From NCBI GenBank assembly GCA_022508745.1, contig JAFLUP010000008.1:1-48599 (forward strand): DNA of 48,599 nt, read 5' to 3'. The position numbers were made by a program, and so were the translations under genes. Each line of letters starts with the position of its first letter. Positions within the stretch are counted from its first letter, which is position 1. This DNA is from Oscillospiraceae bacterium. Its GTDB lineage: Bacteria > Bacillota > Clostridia > Oscillospirales > CAG-382. Positions 41,021-48,599 of the stretch are shown one piece after another. The notes below the pieces were generated by a model. That model saw only the letters and a program-made list of their open reading frames with translations. It was not told where the DNA came from and did not search any database.

Positions 41021-43147
41021 TCAGGCCTCCTTTGTTACGTCAGCCCAAAATACAGGCTTTGGTATACTTGCGCGCAAATCACATTGCAGGCAGCGCTGCG
41101 CCTCATTGCAAGCCTGCTCACAGGTAAAGGTTTTGTAGACGTTTTCGTTACCGTTACGCACACGTTCTTCTGGCGCGATAACCTCCATCTCCACGCGGGG
41201 CAGACGCCCAAAGTTTTCGATTTGTCCGATAAACGGATCAGCAGTGCGCTCCACCAGGATTTCATCTATTTGTCCGTCGCCGCCCAAATAACGATCGATG
41301 ATCGGAACAACTTCTCTCGCAGAGGCAATCGCTTTGATAACGAAGCTGATGCCGGTAATGGCGTCGCCGGCGGCAAATACGCCGTCCAGACTGGTATAAA
41401 ACCCGCTCTTTCCGGTCGCCGGATCGACAGGATATCCCATGGCATTAAGCTCGATGCCGAAGTTTTCAAAATCCTGCAGACCGGTATACTGTCCGGTCGC
41501 AAAGATGACGCTGTCACAAGGGATCACCGTCCGGCTGCCTTCCACCGCCACCTCAGTGACTTTGCCGGTGGCCCTGTCATAGGTGGAGGAAAGCACCGAA
41601 TGCACCCGCAGACCGGTGACCACGGATTGTGTGCCTTCGATCGCCTCAAAGGAACGCCCGGGAAGCAGGTTGATTCCTTCTTCCACACCTTCGATCTGAT
41701 CTTCTTTATCCGCCAAAATGTGCTCCGCCTGCTCAATACACGCGAGATTTACCGTAAGCCCTTTGCGCACTAAGGAACGCGCTACGTCAAAGCCGACAGA
41801 ACCGCCGCCGATCACGCAAACGGTTTTTCCCAGATAGGAAATGTCTTGCTCCGCCCGTAAACCGGCAAGCACATCTATAGCGGTGAACACCTTGTCAAAG
41901 GATGCACCGGGCAGCGCATTCAGTTTTTTGCCCTTGGATACGCCAACTGCAACCAGCACCGCATCATATTCTTTACGAAGTGCCGCAACATCGCTTATCT
42001 CACGGTTTACCTCATACTTTACGCCCGCGTTTATAATGTAATCAATCTCCGCCTGCACGCCTTCGATCGGCAAACGGTATGCAGGGATCCCGCTGGTCAT
42101 CGGACCGCCGAGTTGCGGTCGTTTTTCCAAAACAGTCACCTCATGCCCCAGCTTATTCAAATAGTAAGCCGCCGTCAAACCGCAAGGACCGGAGCCCACC
42201 ACGGCAACACGCCTGCCTGTGCGTGTCTTGTGAAAGCCCTTGTCTTCCCACGGCTTTGCCTCATCATGCTCCACCGCGAACCGTTTGAGATTCCGAATAG
42301 ACAGGGGGTCGTTAATATCTGTACGCTTGCAGCCGCCCTCACACAGGTGGTTGCATATATATCCAAGCGTCAGCGGAAAGGGCACTTTTTCCCGGATAAT
42401 TCCAACTGCGTCGCCCGGTTTTCCCTCCCGGACGGCACGGATATAAGCAGGAATATCGATATGTGCGGGACATTCCTGCCGACAAGGTACCGGCTCCTGT
42501 CCCTCTTTTTTCAGGCGCTCCACAATCGAGCCGGTCGGGCATACCGCCACGCAAGCGGTACAAAACCTGCAGTTGGAATCGATCAGCAGGCCGTTCGTCG
42601 GGCTTACGATCACCGTGTTTTTCTTGCCCCGGGCGAAATCAATGGCATTCACGCCGCGTACCTCATGACACATCCGCACGCAACGCCCGCATTTGATACA
42701 CCGCTTCATATCATGGCTGATTATAGGGTTTTCGTCATTGCGCGGAGAAGTCATAGGCTTATGCACCGTGCGCACAGCAGATACGCCGATGTATTGGATC
42801 ATGCTCTGCAATTCGCAGTTGCCGTATTTCGGGCAGCCGTCGCACTCGGCGGGATGATTGCTCAGAATTAATTCCATCGCCAGCTTGCGCTGCCGCTTTA
42901 TCGCATCCGTATCTGTCTCAATCACCATGCCGTCCTCCGCGTCCAGCGTGCAGGCGGTGATAACAGACGCTTCGCCCTCTCCCGAATGTCTGACCTCTAC
43001 CACGCACATCCGGCAGCCGCCCCACGGCTCAAGCGCCGGATGATTGCACAGGGTCGGGATGTAGATGCCGTTGTCTGCGGCGGCTTGTAGTACCTTTGTA
43101 CCGGGTTTGACCCGGCAAACCACGCCATTGATGGTAAGTTCGATCAT
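41021..43147 (-). CDS. NuoG-like iron-sulfur domain fused to GltD-like NAD(P)H/FAD oxidoreductase
   Basis: The 708-residue protein starts with a 2Fe-2S domain (Cys 34, 45, 48, 66) and the NuoG His-Cys3 cluster site (His98, Cys 102, 105, 111). Two 4Fe-4S motifs follow (Cys 150-153-156-160 and 193-196-199-203). Then comes a glutamate-synthase-small-subunit-type module: Cys-rich linker, FAD site VVGSGPCGLTAAYYL, second dinucleotide site VIGGGSVGFDVARSL and FAAGDAITG. Such proteins move electrons between NAD(P)H and ferredoxin or partner redox enzymes, sometimes with hydrogenase or formate dehydrogenase. No such catalytic subunit is in view. It may recycle the NADH used in sugar oxidation or feed a reductase. 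Confidence 0.87.
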   Translation of the reverse strand: MIELTINGVVCRVKPGTKVLQAAADNGIYIPTLCNHPALEPWGGCRMCVVEVRHSGEGEASVITACTLDAEDGMVIETDTDAIKRQRKLAMELILSNHPAECDGCPKYGNCELQSMIQYIGVSAVRTVHKPMTSPRNDENPIISHDMKRCIKCGRCVRMCHEVRGVNAIDFARGKKNTVIVSPTNGLLIDSNCRFCTACVAVCPTGSIVERLKKEGQEPVPCRQECPAHIDIPAYIRAVREGKPGDAVGIIREKVPFPLTLGYICNHLCEGGCKRTDINDPLSIRNLKRFAVEHDEAKPWEDKGFHKTRTGRRVAVVGSGPCGLTAAYYLNKLGHEVTVLEKRPQLGGPMTSGIPAYRLPIEGVQAEIDYIINAGVKYEVNREISDVAALRKEYDAVLVAVGVSKGKKLNALPGASFDKVFTAIDVLAGLRAEQDISYLGKTVCVIGGGSVGFDVARSLVRKGLTVNLACIEQAEHILADKEDQIEGVEEGINLLPGRSFEAIEGTQSVVTGLRVHSVLSSTYDRATGKVTEVAVEGSRTVIPCDSVIFATGQYTGLQDFENFGIELNAMGYPVDPATGKSGFYTSLDGVFAAGDAITGISFVIKAIASAREVVPIIDRYLGGDGQIDEILVERTADPFIGQIENFGRLPRVEMEVIAPEERVRNGNENVYKTFTCEQACNEAQRCLQCDLRASIPKPVFWADVTKEA

Positions 43148-43162
43148 ATCACGGCACTCCTT

Positions 43163-44173
43163 TCACACCTGTTCTTTCCGCCGCCCTGCCCGAACCGCCA
43201 ACATGATGATATTGCCGACCAGTTCGGACACCGGAGCGCTGCGCGAACAATCGGATACCGGCTTGATGAATCCTTGCAGCAGTGGACCGTATGCATCAGC
43301 GTGCGCAAACTGCTGCATAAGCTTCACACCGATATTGCCCGCAGACAAATCGGGGTAGATCACAATATTGGCTTTACCTGCAACACGGCTCTCTCTGCTC
43401 ACCTTTTTTGCGGCCACGGCCGGACAGATCGCCGCGTCAAGCTGGAACTCGCCGTCGATGGCAAGATCAGGGCGCTTTTCGTTGGCGATCGCCACCGCGT
43501 CACGCACTTTCTGCGCAAGCGGGTGCTCCGCCGAACCATTGGTGGAGAAGGAAAGCAATGCGCAACGCGGCTCCCATCCAAGCAAATCACTTACTGTCTG
43601 GCAGGCGGAAATCGCGATATCGGCAAGCTCCTCCGGTCCCGGATCAACACATACAGCACTGTCCCCAAATGCAAGCAGGTTCCCTTCCGGGCCCTCATAT
43701 CCCGGCACATCCAGAATACCGATCGAGGAGGCAGTGCTTACGCCCTCCTTCAAACCCACATAGGTCTGCGCCGCCAAAATCACCTCGCCTGTGGTGTGTA
43801 CCAGTCCGGCAAACACACCGTCTACTCTGTCAAGTGCCTGCAAAATAAAGGCATACGTCATCGAATCCTTTCCCCTGCGGCAAACCGCTTTCTCGGAAAA
43901 CAACGGATTGAATGCGGAATATGCTGCCGCGATTGCCCGGAGCGCCTCTTCGGAATTCTCAAGCACCTCCATATCGGAAATGTCCACACCGAATTCTTCT
44001 GCTGCCGCACGGATTGCCGCGCCGTCCCCCACCAGCACCGGGACAATCGCTTTGGCGTCCGCCGCCTGACGCGCCGCCAGCAGGATTTTTTCCTCCGTCG
44101 CCTCCGGAAAGGCAATTTTTTGCGGATTTTCAGCAGCCTGTGCCGCCCACCTGTTCATCAGATCTTGATTCAC
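43163..44173 (-). CDS. pta: Phosphate acetyl/acyltransferase (Pta family)
   Basis: The 336-residue protein has the Pta pattern: KIAFPEATEEKILLAA, FAGLVHTTGEVILAAQTYVG, LLSFSTNGSAEHP, IDGEFQLDAAI, VAGKANIVIYPDLSAGNIGVKLMQQFAHADAYGPLLQGF and KPVSDCSR. It swaps CoA for phosphate on an acyl group in the cytosol. The start is a GTG at 44173, seven bases after GAGGG. It pairs functionally with the butyrate kinase four genes downstream, though the kinase type suggests a substrate other than acetyl. The symbol names the family, not a proven substrate. Confidence 0.85.
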   Translation of the reverse strand: MNQDLMNRWAAQAAENPQKIAFPEATEEKILLAARQAADAKAIVPVLVGDGAAIRAAAEEFGVDISDMEVLENSEEALRAIAAAYSAFNPLFSEKAVCRRGKDSMTYAFILQALDRVDGVFAGLVHTTGEVILAAQTYVGLKEGVSTASSIGILDVPGYEGPEGNLLAFGDSAVCVDPGPEELADIAISACQTVSDLLGWEPRCALLSFSTNGSAEHPLAQKVRDAVAIANEKRPDLAIDGEFQLDAAICPAVAAKKVSRESRVAGKANIVIYPDLSAGNIGVKLMQQFAHADAYGPLLQGFIKPVSDCSRSAPVSELVGNIIMLAVRAGRRKEQV

Positions 44174-44191
44174 CTGTAATCCCTCGCTTCC

Positions 44192-45319
44192 TTAGTTTAT
44201 ATGAGTTTCAAACGCAAGTACGGAGTGCGTTTCGGACGAACGGACCGCCGTTTCCATCAAACGAAGCACCCGCAGCGCATGATCGTTGGTAACAATCTGT
44301 GCCGCCTTGCCGTCGATGGTCTCAAGCAGATTGACATACAATTCATTATTATCATATTCCACCTCGGGCAAAGGCAGCTCCTGCACAGAGCCGTCACCGC
44401 GGGGTGCCATCGTTTTGGTAAGACCCGCGCCTGCCAGAATAGGCTTCGCGTCCTTATCCTCCCAGGAATGGAGTCGGACAATCTTACCGGTGCACTCCCA
44501 GTTGTCGATGACAGCCGTGCCATGTTCACCGGCAACAAACCATAACGGGAGAGCAGCAAAGTGGCAGGTGCCTACCTCAACCGATGCGGTAAGCCCGCTT
44601 TCGAATGTCAAATGCAGCTTAAAGCCGTCGTCCACCTCCGAAGTGGTAACGTGGGTCAGATCACAAAACACATGCGTGACCTTTTCCGGCACCATCGCCA
44701 GCAGCCGGTCAAGCAAGTGAACGCCCCAGTCCAGCATCATGCCGCCGCCAAACTCCTTTTTTGCCCGCCAGTCGCCGGGAATGCCCCGGGAACCCTGCAC
44801 ACGGCACTCAATGCTGAATACCTTGCCCAGCATTCCGTCCTGCAAGATCTTTTTAACGATCATATAGTCCTTATCCCAACGTCTGTTTTGCCGGGGATAG
44901 AATACTTTCCCTGACTCTGCGGCGACCGCCATGACCTTCTCCAACTCGGCGCTGTTCATCATAACGGGTTTCTCACACAGCACATGCTTGCCCGCTCGCA
45001 TCGCAAGGATCGCCTCATCTTTATGAAGATGATTGGGTGTCGCGATCAAAACAATATCCACGGCGGGATCGTCCAGAATATCCTGATAACAATCATAGAT
45101 CCTGTAACCGCGTTCCTTTGCCCACTGGACTCTGTCGGGATCAATGTCACAAATGCCGGCAAGGTGCAGCAGGTCCCCGAGATCGGAGTCGGTTTCCTGC
45201 AATTTTCCTTCCGTCTGAACGGGCAATTCCGCCCAAATCGCATTGCCGGTACCAGACGCAATGGCAATGGCATGACCGCTGCCCATGCCGCCGCACCCTA
45301 CGATCGCTATATTTTTCAT
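44192..45319 (-). CDS. Gfo/Idh/MocA family oxidoreductase, copy 1
   Basis: The 375-residue protein starts at the ATG at 45319 (AAAGGA 10 bases upstream). An N-terminal NAD(P)-binding Rossmann domain has IAIVGCGGMGSGHAIAIAS, VDIVLIATPNHLHKDEAILAMRAGKHVLCEKPVM with the family's EKP Lys, and RQNRRWDKDYMIVKKIL. A C-terminal alpha/beta substrate domain follows (GGGMMLDWGVHLLDRLL, with the Asp-x3-His pair). The family oxidises sugar hydroxyls, often at C3. In C-glycoside pathways such an enzyme makes the 3-oxo-glycoside and later reduces the 3-oxo-sugar. A hairpin separates it from the next dehydrogenase gene. Confidence 0.9.
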   Translation of the reverse strand: MKNIAIVGCGGMGSGHAIAIASGTGNAIWAELPVQTEGKLQETDSDLGDLLHLAGICDIDPDRVQWAKERGYRIYDCYQDILDDPAVDIVLIATPNHLHKDEAILAMRAGKHVLCEKPVMMNSAELEKVMAVAAESGKVFYPRQNRRWDKDYMIVKKILQDGMLGKVFSIECRVQGSRGIPGDWRAKKEFGGGMMLDWGVHLLDRLLAMVPEKVTHVFCDLTHVTTSEVDDGFKLHLTFESGLTASVEVGTCHFAALPLWFVAGEHGTAVIDNWECTGKIVRLHSWEDKDAKPILAGAGLTKTMAPRGDGSVQELPLPEVEYDNNELYVNLLETIDGKAAQIVTNDHALRVLRLMETAVRSSETHSVLAFETHIN

Positions 45320-45400
45320 GCAATTCTCATCCTTTAGATCACAAATTGTTTCAGATAGTTTCTCCAATTGTTCGGAATAGAGCCATTCCGCTTATGCCGC

Positions 45401-45427
45401 AGGGCCAGGCCGCTCCGGTCTGGCCCT
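45401..45427 (-). promoter_or_regulatory. GC-rich hairpin between the two dehydrogenase genes
   Basis: AGGGCCAGGCC (45401-45411) pairs with GGTCTGGCCCT (45417-45427) with one G-T pair and a 5-base loop. No T run follows, so it looks like an mRNA-processing or stabilising hairpin, not a full terminator. A smaller CGGAAT/ATTCCG stem lies at 45373-45390. Confidence 0.55.
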
Positions 45428-45438
45428 GTTCGGGAGAA

Positions 45439-46548
45439 TCAGTTCAAAATGATTTCTCTGCCCTCGGCAGACGATTGGTAGATTGCCTCCAGAATACGTG
45501 TTACGGTGAAAGCCTCCTCCGGCTTTACCAATGGCTCGCTGTTCTGCTCAATGGCCTCCAACCATTGTTTGGCCTCGAGATAACCAGGCTCCTCGCCCAG
45601 TCCCCCCTCAAAATAGGCGACGTTCCCTGTGCCGCAGATCTCCTCGTCGGTGAGCATGCCGTTATGGCTGCGATTAAAGATCAGTTTGTCATTGACGTAG
45701 CTCATACCGGAGAATACCTCCGCACCGGCTTTGGTGCCGCACAGCGTAGTGGATGCCTCGCGGGATTCCCGCAGGTTGATCGCCCAAGCGGCCTCTAACT
45801 GAACGGCCGCACCGTTTTCAAACTTGATCATACCAAAGGCAGAATCCTCCACCTCGTAGGTCTCGGGGTCCCAGGGACCAAACATATTGCCCTCTACCGC
45901 TTGCGGCAGATGACCCAGCTTATAGAACACCGAGCCGGTCACGCTGACGGGCTTGTAGTTATTCATCATCCACAAGGTCAGATCCAGCGCGTGCGTGCCG
46001 ATATCGATGAGCGGACCGCCGCCCTGCAACGCTTTGTTGGGAAACACGCCCCAGGTTGGAACAGCGCGCCGACGGATAGCGTGCGCTTTGGCAAAGTAGA
46101 TCTCGCCCAGCTCATCCCTCTCACAACACTTATGAAGCATCCGTACCTCGGGACGAAAACGGTTCTGATATCCGATCGTGAACTTTTTGCCGCTCTTTCT
46201 CCATGCGTTTAACATCTTCTGCGCATCCTCAGAGTTATGTGCCATGGGTTTTTCACACAGAACATGCTTGCCCGCCTCAAAGGCCGCCACAGTAATGGGG
46301 CAATGCGTGACATTGGGTGTCAGAACATGCACGACGTCGATGCTCTTATCGACCAGCAGATCGTTATAATCGGTATAGACTTTTGCGCCGGCAGTGCCAT
46401 AGTCCTCCGCAGCTTTCACAGCGCGCTGCTCGATGATATCGCAGAACGCAACCATCTCACACTTGTCGCTCAAACGCTTCAACGCGGGCATGTGCTTATT
46501 GTTGGCAATGCCACCGCAGCCAATGATGCCTATCTTCAGTTTGCTCAT
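45439..46548 (-). CDS. Gfo/Idh/MocA family oxidoreductase, copy 2
   Basis: The 369-residue protein has IGIIGCGGIANNKHMPAL, VDVVHVLTPNVTHCPITVAAFEAGKHVLCEKPMAHN and IGYQNRFRPEV. Next comes GGGPLIDIGTHALDLTLWMM, with the family's Asp and His, and a long C-terminal domain. It lies directly downstream of the deglycosidase pair of copy 2 (20 bp). By position it is the best candidate for the enzyme that oxidises the glycoside at C3 before cleavage. It is no more than distantly similar to copy 1, so the two may act on different compounds or in opposite directions. Confidence 0.9.
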   Translation of the reverse strand: MSKLKIGIIGCGGIANNKHMPALKRLSDKCEMVAFCDIIEQRAVKAAEDYGTAGAKVYTDYNDLLVDKSIDVVHVLTPNVTHCPITVAAFEAGKHVLCEKPMAHNSEDAQKMLNAWRKSGKKFTIGYQNRFRPEVRMLHKCCERDELGEIYFAKAHAIRRRAVPTWGVFPNKALQGGGPLIDIGTHALDLTLWMMNNYKPVSVTGSVFYKLGHLPQAVEGNMFGPWDPETYEVEDSAFGMIKFENGAAVQLEAAWAINLRESREASTTLCGTKAGAEVFSGMSYVNDKLIFNRSHNGMLTDEEICGTGNVAYFEGGLGEEPGYLEAKQWLEAIEQNSEPLVKPEEAFTVTRILEAIYQSSAEGREIILN

Positions 46549-46568
46549 ATCTAAAAACCCCCGTTCTA

Positions 46569-47534
46569 TCAGTTATTCAGAATCTTGGTACACATAGAGA
46601 CGAAACGCTCCAGCTGAACGGTGCTGTCCACCGTCTCATCAAAATGGTGCCCTTCGTACTCACTAGCGATATAGCCCTTATAGCCGAGCCGTTTGATCTC
46701 GGTCAGCAGCTCCTCAAAGGGAATGCAGGGATCGTGATCGCCGTTTTCCAGATAATAGAATTTGCCGTGGATATAGGGCGTGCACTCGATCATGTCTTTC
46801 CACTGCTCCATTTTAGCCGGTGCGGAGAATTTTCCGAACATCTCCTTCGCGGTGTGCAATTCAATCTCGTTAAAGTCCTTGCCCTCCAATGCGTCCTCGC
46901 CGGCGCCTTGACGGTGCAGCTCCACAATCTCGTCCAGCTTCTCCGGGCGACAGCCAAAGGAAAGCGCTTGGTCCAGATACAGCTTGTGCGGCATGGTCTG
47001 GAAAATGGAGAAATCAGGAACGATTCCAAGCCACCCTTTGCCCTCGCCCTTCATCAGCTCCAGATACTCCTTCCATACAGGAACCTCCGGATGATGGGGA
47101 TGGTGCATCTCAATAGCAAGCTTTACGCCCAGTTTCTTGCAATAGGGGATCATTTTGCGGTAAATGGCGGGAGAGATAGCGTGCTGTGTGCGCACCAGCG
47201 AGAAGCCAGCTCGCTTGGCGTACATCAAATCGTTGACTGTAAACCGGATGATCTCATCTTCACTTAAATCACGATCAGATCGGATTCCCATATCAATGTA
47301 GGCGCTCCAACAAACCGGCTCCAGCTCGTATTCCCCCAGCTTGCCGCGAAACCAATCCAGCCACTCGTTAGAAGGATACGGATACCCGGGCACCATTTGT
47401 GCCGCTACGATCTCGACCCCTTTATATCCCATGTCCCTGGCCTTTTTCAAAACGCCTTCTAAATCCAGCTTTTCATGGATAAATTCAGTAGAAAAGCTAT
47501 ACAGAGACACACCGAGTTTGATATCGTTGTTCAT
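46569..47534 (-). CDS. C-glycoside deglycosidase alpha-subunit-like TIM-barrel protein, copy 2
   Basis: The 321-residue sugar-isomerase-fold protein has the expected ligand set: Glu142 and His144 (IEMHH), Asp174 (VPDFS), His256 with Lys258 (IHGKF) and Glu292 (SEYEG). It shares GVSLYSFSTEF, DMGYKGVEI and the YPYPSNEW region with copy 1 but carries an extra helical insert (about 183-240). It starts one base after the stop of its DUF6379 partner, a tight coupling that supports a two-subunit enzyme. Confidence 0.84.
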   Translation of the reverse strand: MNNDIKLGVSLYSFSTEFIHEKLDLEGVLKKARDMGYKGVEIVAAQMVPGYPYPSNEWLDWFRGKLGEYELEPVCWSAYIDMGIRSDRDLSEDEIIRFTVNDLMYAKRAGFSLVRTQHAISPAIYRKMIPYCKKLGVKLAIEMHHPHHPEVPVWKEYLELMKGEGKGWLGIVPDFSIFQTMPHKLYLDQALSFGCRPEKLDEIVELHRQGAGEDALEGKDFNEIELHTAKEMFGKFSAPAKMEQWKDMIECTPYIHGKFYYLENGDHDPCIPFEELLTEIKRLGYKGYIASEYEGHHFDETVDSTVQLERFVSMCTKILNN

Positions 47535-47535
47535 G

Positions 47536-47961
47536 TTACTGCACCTCCCTTAGAGTACGGATCTCTGTCATATCGCTGTCCAAAACAAGATATTCGCCAA
47601 AGTATCCGGTATACGGTACACGATGCTTCATATACACGCGAATTTTATGCTCCCCGGCAGGCAAGCCGCCGTCCTTGAACACCTGAATGGTGGCGGCATC
47701 CCGAACGTACCAGTATTCCTTGAAGCACTCGGGCAGCTCTTCGATCAAAAACTCCTTACCACCCAGTTGGAATGCGACGGACCCGGCGGGAATCTCTTCA
47801 TCATCTACCCAGAATTTCAGCGCCTCAATGCAGCTTAAAAACGCACCGCGATAAGAAGGGTACTTGATTTTAAATGAATACCCCACCGTCTGCTCTCCAA
47901 TGGTCACGTTGCGAATGTCATCCGGACAGATCAAAATCTTATTGTAAGCCTGAAAGTCCAT
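47536..47961 (-). CDS. C-glycoside deglycosidase beta-subunit-like protein (DUF6379), copy 2
   Basis: The 141-residue protein starts at the ATG at 47961 (GAGGTG 5 bases upstream; an ATG at 47982 has no site). It is all-beta with GYSFKIKYPSYRGAFLSCIEALKFWVDDEEIPAGSVAFQLGG, FLIEELPEC and DAATIQVFKDGGLPAGEHKIRVYMKHRVPY, matching copy 1 and DUF6379. It is the first gene of the long minus-strand operon, so deglycosylation genes bracket the operon at both ends. A possible promoter (ATGTCA, 17 bases, TATTCT) lies about 50-85 bases upstream. Confidence 0.83.
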   Translation of the reverse strand: MDFQAYNKILICPDDIRNVTIGEQTVGYSFKIKYPSYRGAFLSCIEALKFWVDDEEIPAGSVAFQLGGKEFLIEELPECFKEYWYVRDAATIQVFKDGGLPAGEHKIRVYMKHRVPYTGYFGEYLVLDSDMTEIRTLREVQ

Positions 47962-48151
47962 AAAATCACCTCGTAAAATCATGTTATTTCATTTTTCTGC
48001 TTTAAGAATACCATGTAAACCCGGTCATGACATCCGAATTTATGCTGACTTTCCACTCAAAAAATCTATCTATTTTGCATTTTTTGCTGTTTTTTCAATC
48101 ACAAAGGCAAAAAATAAAGTGCATTTTTTATCTCCCGCGCCTTCAACCCAA

Positions 48152-48185
48152 ACAAAAACCTCTGTGTCGTCTCAGAGGTTTTTGT
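48152..48185. terminator. Bidirectional terminator upstream of the operon
   Basis: Perfect 13-base arms ACAAAAACCTCTG (48152-48164) and CAGAGGTTTTTGT (48173-48185) with an 8-base loop. It shields the operon from transcription from the right. Confidence 0.85.
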
Positions 48186-48599
48186 CTAAACCTTATTTTT
48201 CGCATGGGAAAAAGCTTTTTACGGACAGCAGCCCCGTGGCGAAGCCGCTCCCCACTGAATTTGAACCGGCAGAAAGGAAAAAGCAGGTTCTTCGTCCCCC
48301 TGCATCTCGATCCATGGCGCGATGTGTCGCCCTGTGTGGCATTTTCACGGGGATGGCGAGCAAAGACACCTCCGAACACGAAATAAGGCGCGTTGGCGAA
48401 CGTGTAGCGAAAGTGAAGAATAGAACAATTTGCACAAGGCAGAATATTTGAGGTCGTCCGATTTGCTTGCAGGAATAAAGGATGGGGTCGCCAAAGCACC
48501 CCGTCCAGCTTCACAGCGGACGGCAACACCGACCGCATAAGGGCTTCTTGCCCTTTTTGATCATATTTTTAATGGGGGTTGTAAAACGCCCGTTTTTTG
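48186..48599. other. Gene-poor right edge with a short terminator
   Basis: I see no convincing gene here. A plus-strand hairpin AAGGGC-TTCTT-GCCCTT (48539-48555) with a T run ends some transcript. Short GC-rich palindromic pieces (for example GGTCGCCAAAGCACCCC and GTCCAGC/GCGGAC) occur before it. The open frames in this stretch have unnatural composition. Confidence 0.4.

Noticed and set aside
48143..48538. 131-aa minus-strand ORF at the right edge
   Set aside because: It crosses a perfect terminator hairpin, has a Cys/Arg/Phe-rich unnatural composition and no ribosome site.

Overview
The window looks like the accessory genome of a Gram-positive gut-type anaerobe of the Clostridia (Bacillota). 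The signs are moderately GC-rich coding DNA, strong GGAGG-type ribosome binding sites, compact sigma-A promoters, a Cna-B/fibro-slime surface protein, a YhgE-like heptad-repeat protein paired with an MMPL exporter, and a Pta/butyrate-kinase pair. No ribosomal or other core gene is present, so the species cannot be named from the sequence.

Left half (1 to about 24.7 kb) is a patchwork of mobile and defence-like genes. It opens on the minus strand with the N-terminal part of a large SNF2-type helicase that runs off the edge, a suppressor-of-fused domain protein and a CbbX/SpoVK-like AAA ATPase. On the plus strand follow a TetR regulator with an MMPL/RND exporter and a YhgE-like partner, a 1969-residue secreted surface protein, a WYL regulator next to a PD-(D/E)XK nuclease, a stand-alone DnaB-type helicase domain, a metallophosphoesterase remnant, an sce7726-SNF2 fusion, a tyrosine integrase remnant, and a HicA-HicB-SecB-like toxin-antitoxin-chaperone candidate in visibly AT-rich DNA.

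At 24.715-24.759 kb lies an exact 3' half of a tRNA-Trp gene (position 32 to CCA, minus strand) with no 5' half. This is the usual scar left at the far end of an element inserted in a tRNA gene. Its orientation predicts that the element is the DNA to the right.

The right half (24.8-48.0 kb) is a coherent catabolic locus. A minus-strand operon (47.96 to 35.69 kb) holds two alpha/beta pairs of C-glycoside deglycosidase type (TIM-barrel plus DUF6379 subunit), two Gfo/Idh/MocA dehydrogenases, a Pta/butyrate-kinase pair, two iron-sulfur/flavin electron-transfer proteins, a metallo-beta-lactamase/phosphopantetheinyl-transferase fusion and a DUF554 membrane protein. A divergently placed AraC regulator carries a GH39 domain whose two catalytic glutamates appear to be replaced. 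A second minus-strand operon (32.99 to 24.85 kb) encodes a CocE-type hydrolase, an orphan acyl carrier protein, a ribose-type ABC importer, a flavodoxin-like protein and a fumarate-reductase-like flavoprotein.

Working model (inference): a glycoside is imported, oxidised at C3 by a Gfo/Idh/MocA enzyme, and split without hydrolysis by the deglycosidase pairs. The AraC-GH39 protein senses the sugar, and the flavin/iron-sulfur proteins handle electrons, perhaps reducing the aglycone. The carrier protein, its activating enzyme and the acyl-phosphate/kinase pair do not fit the known C-glycoside pathway and are the least explained part.
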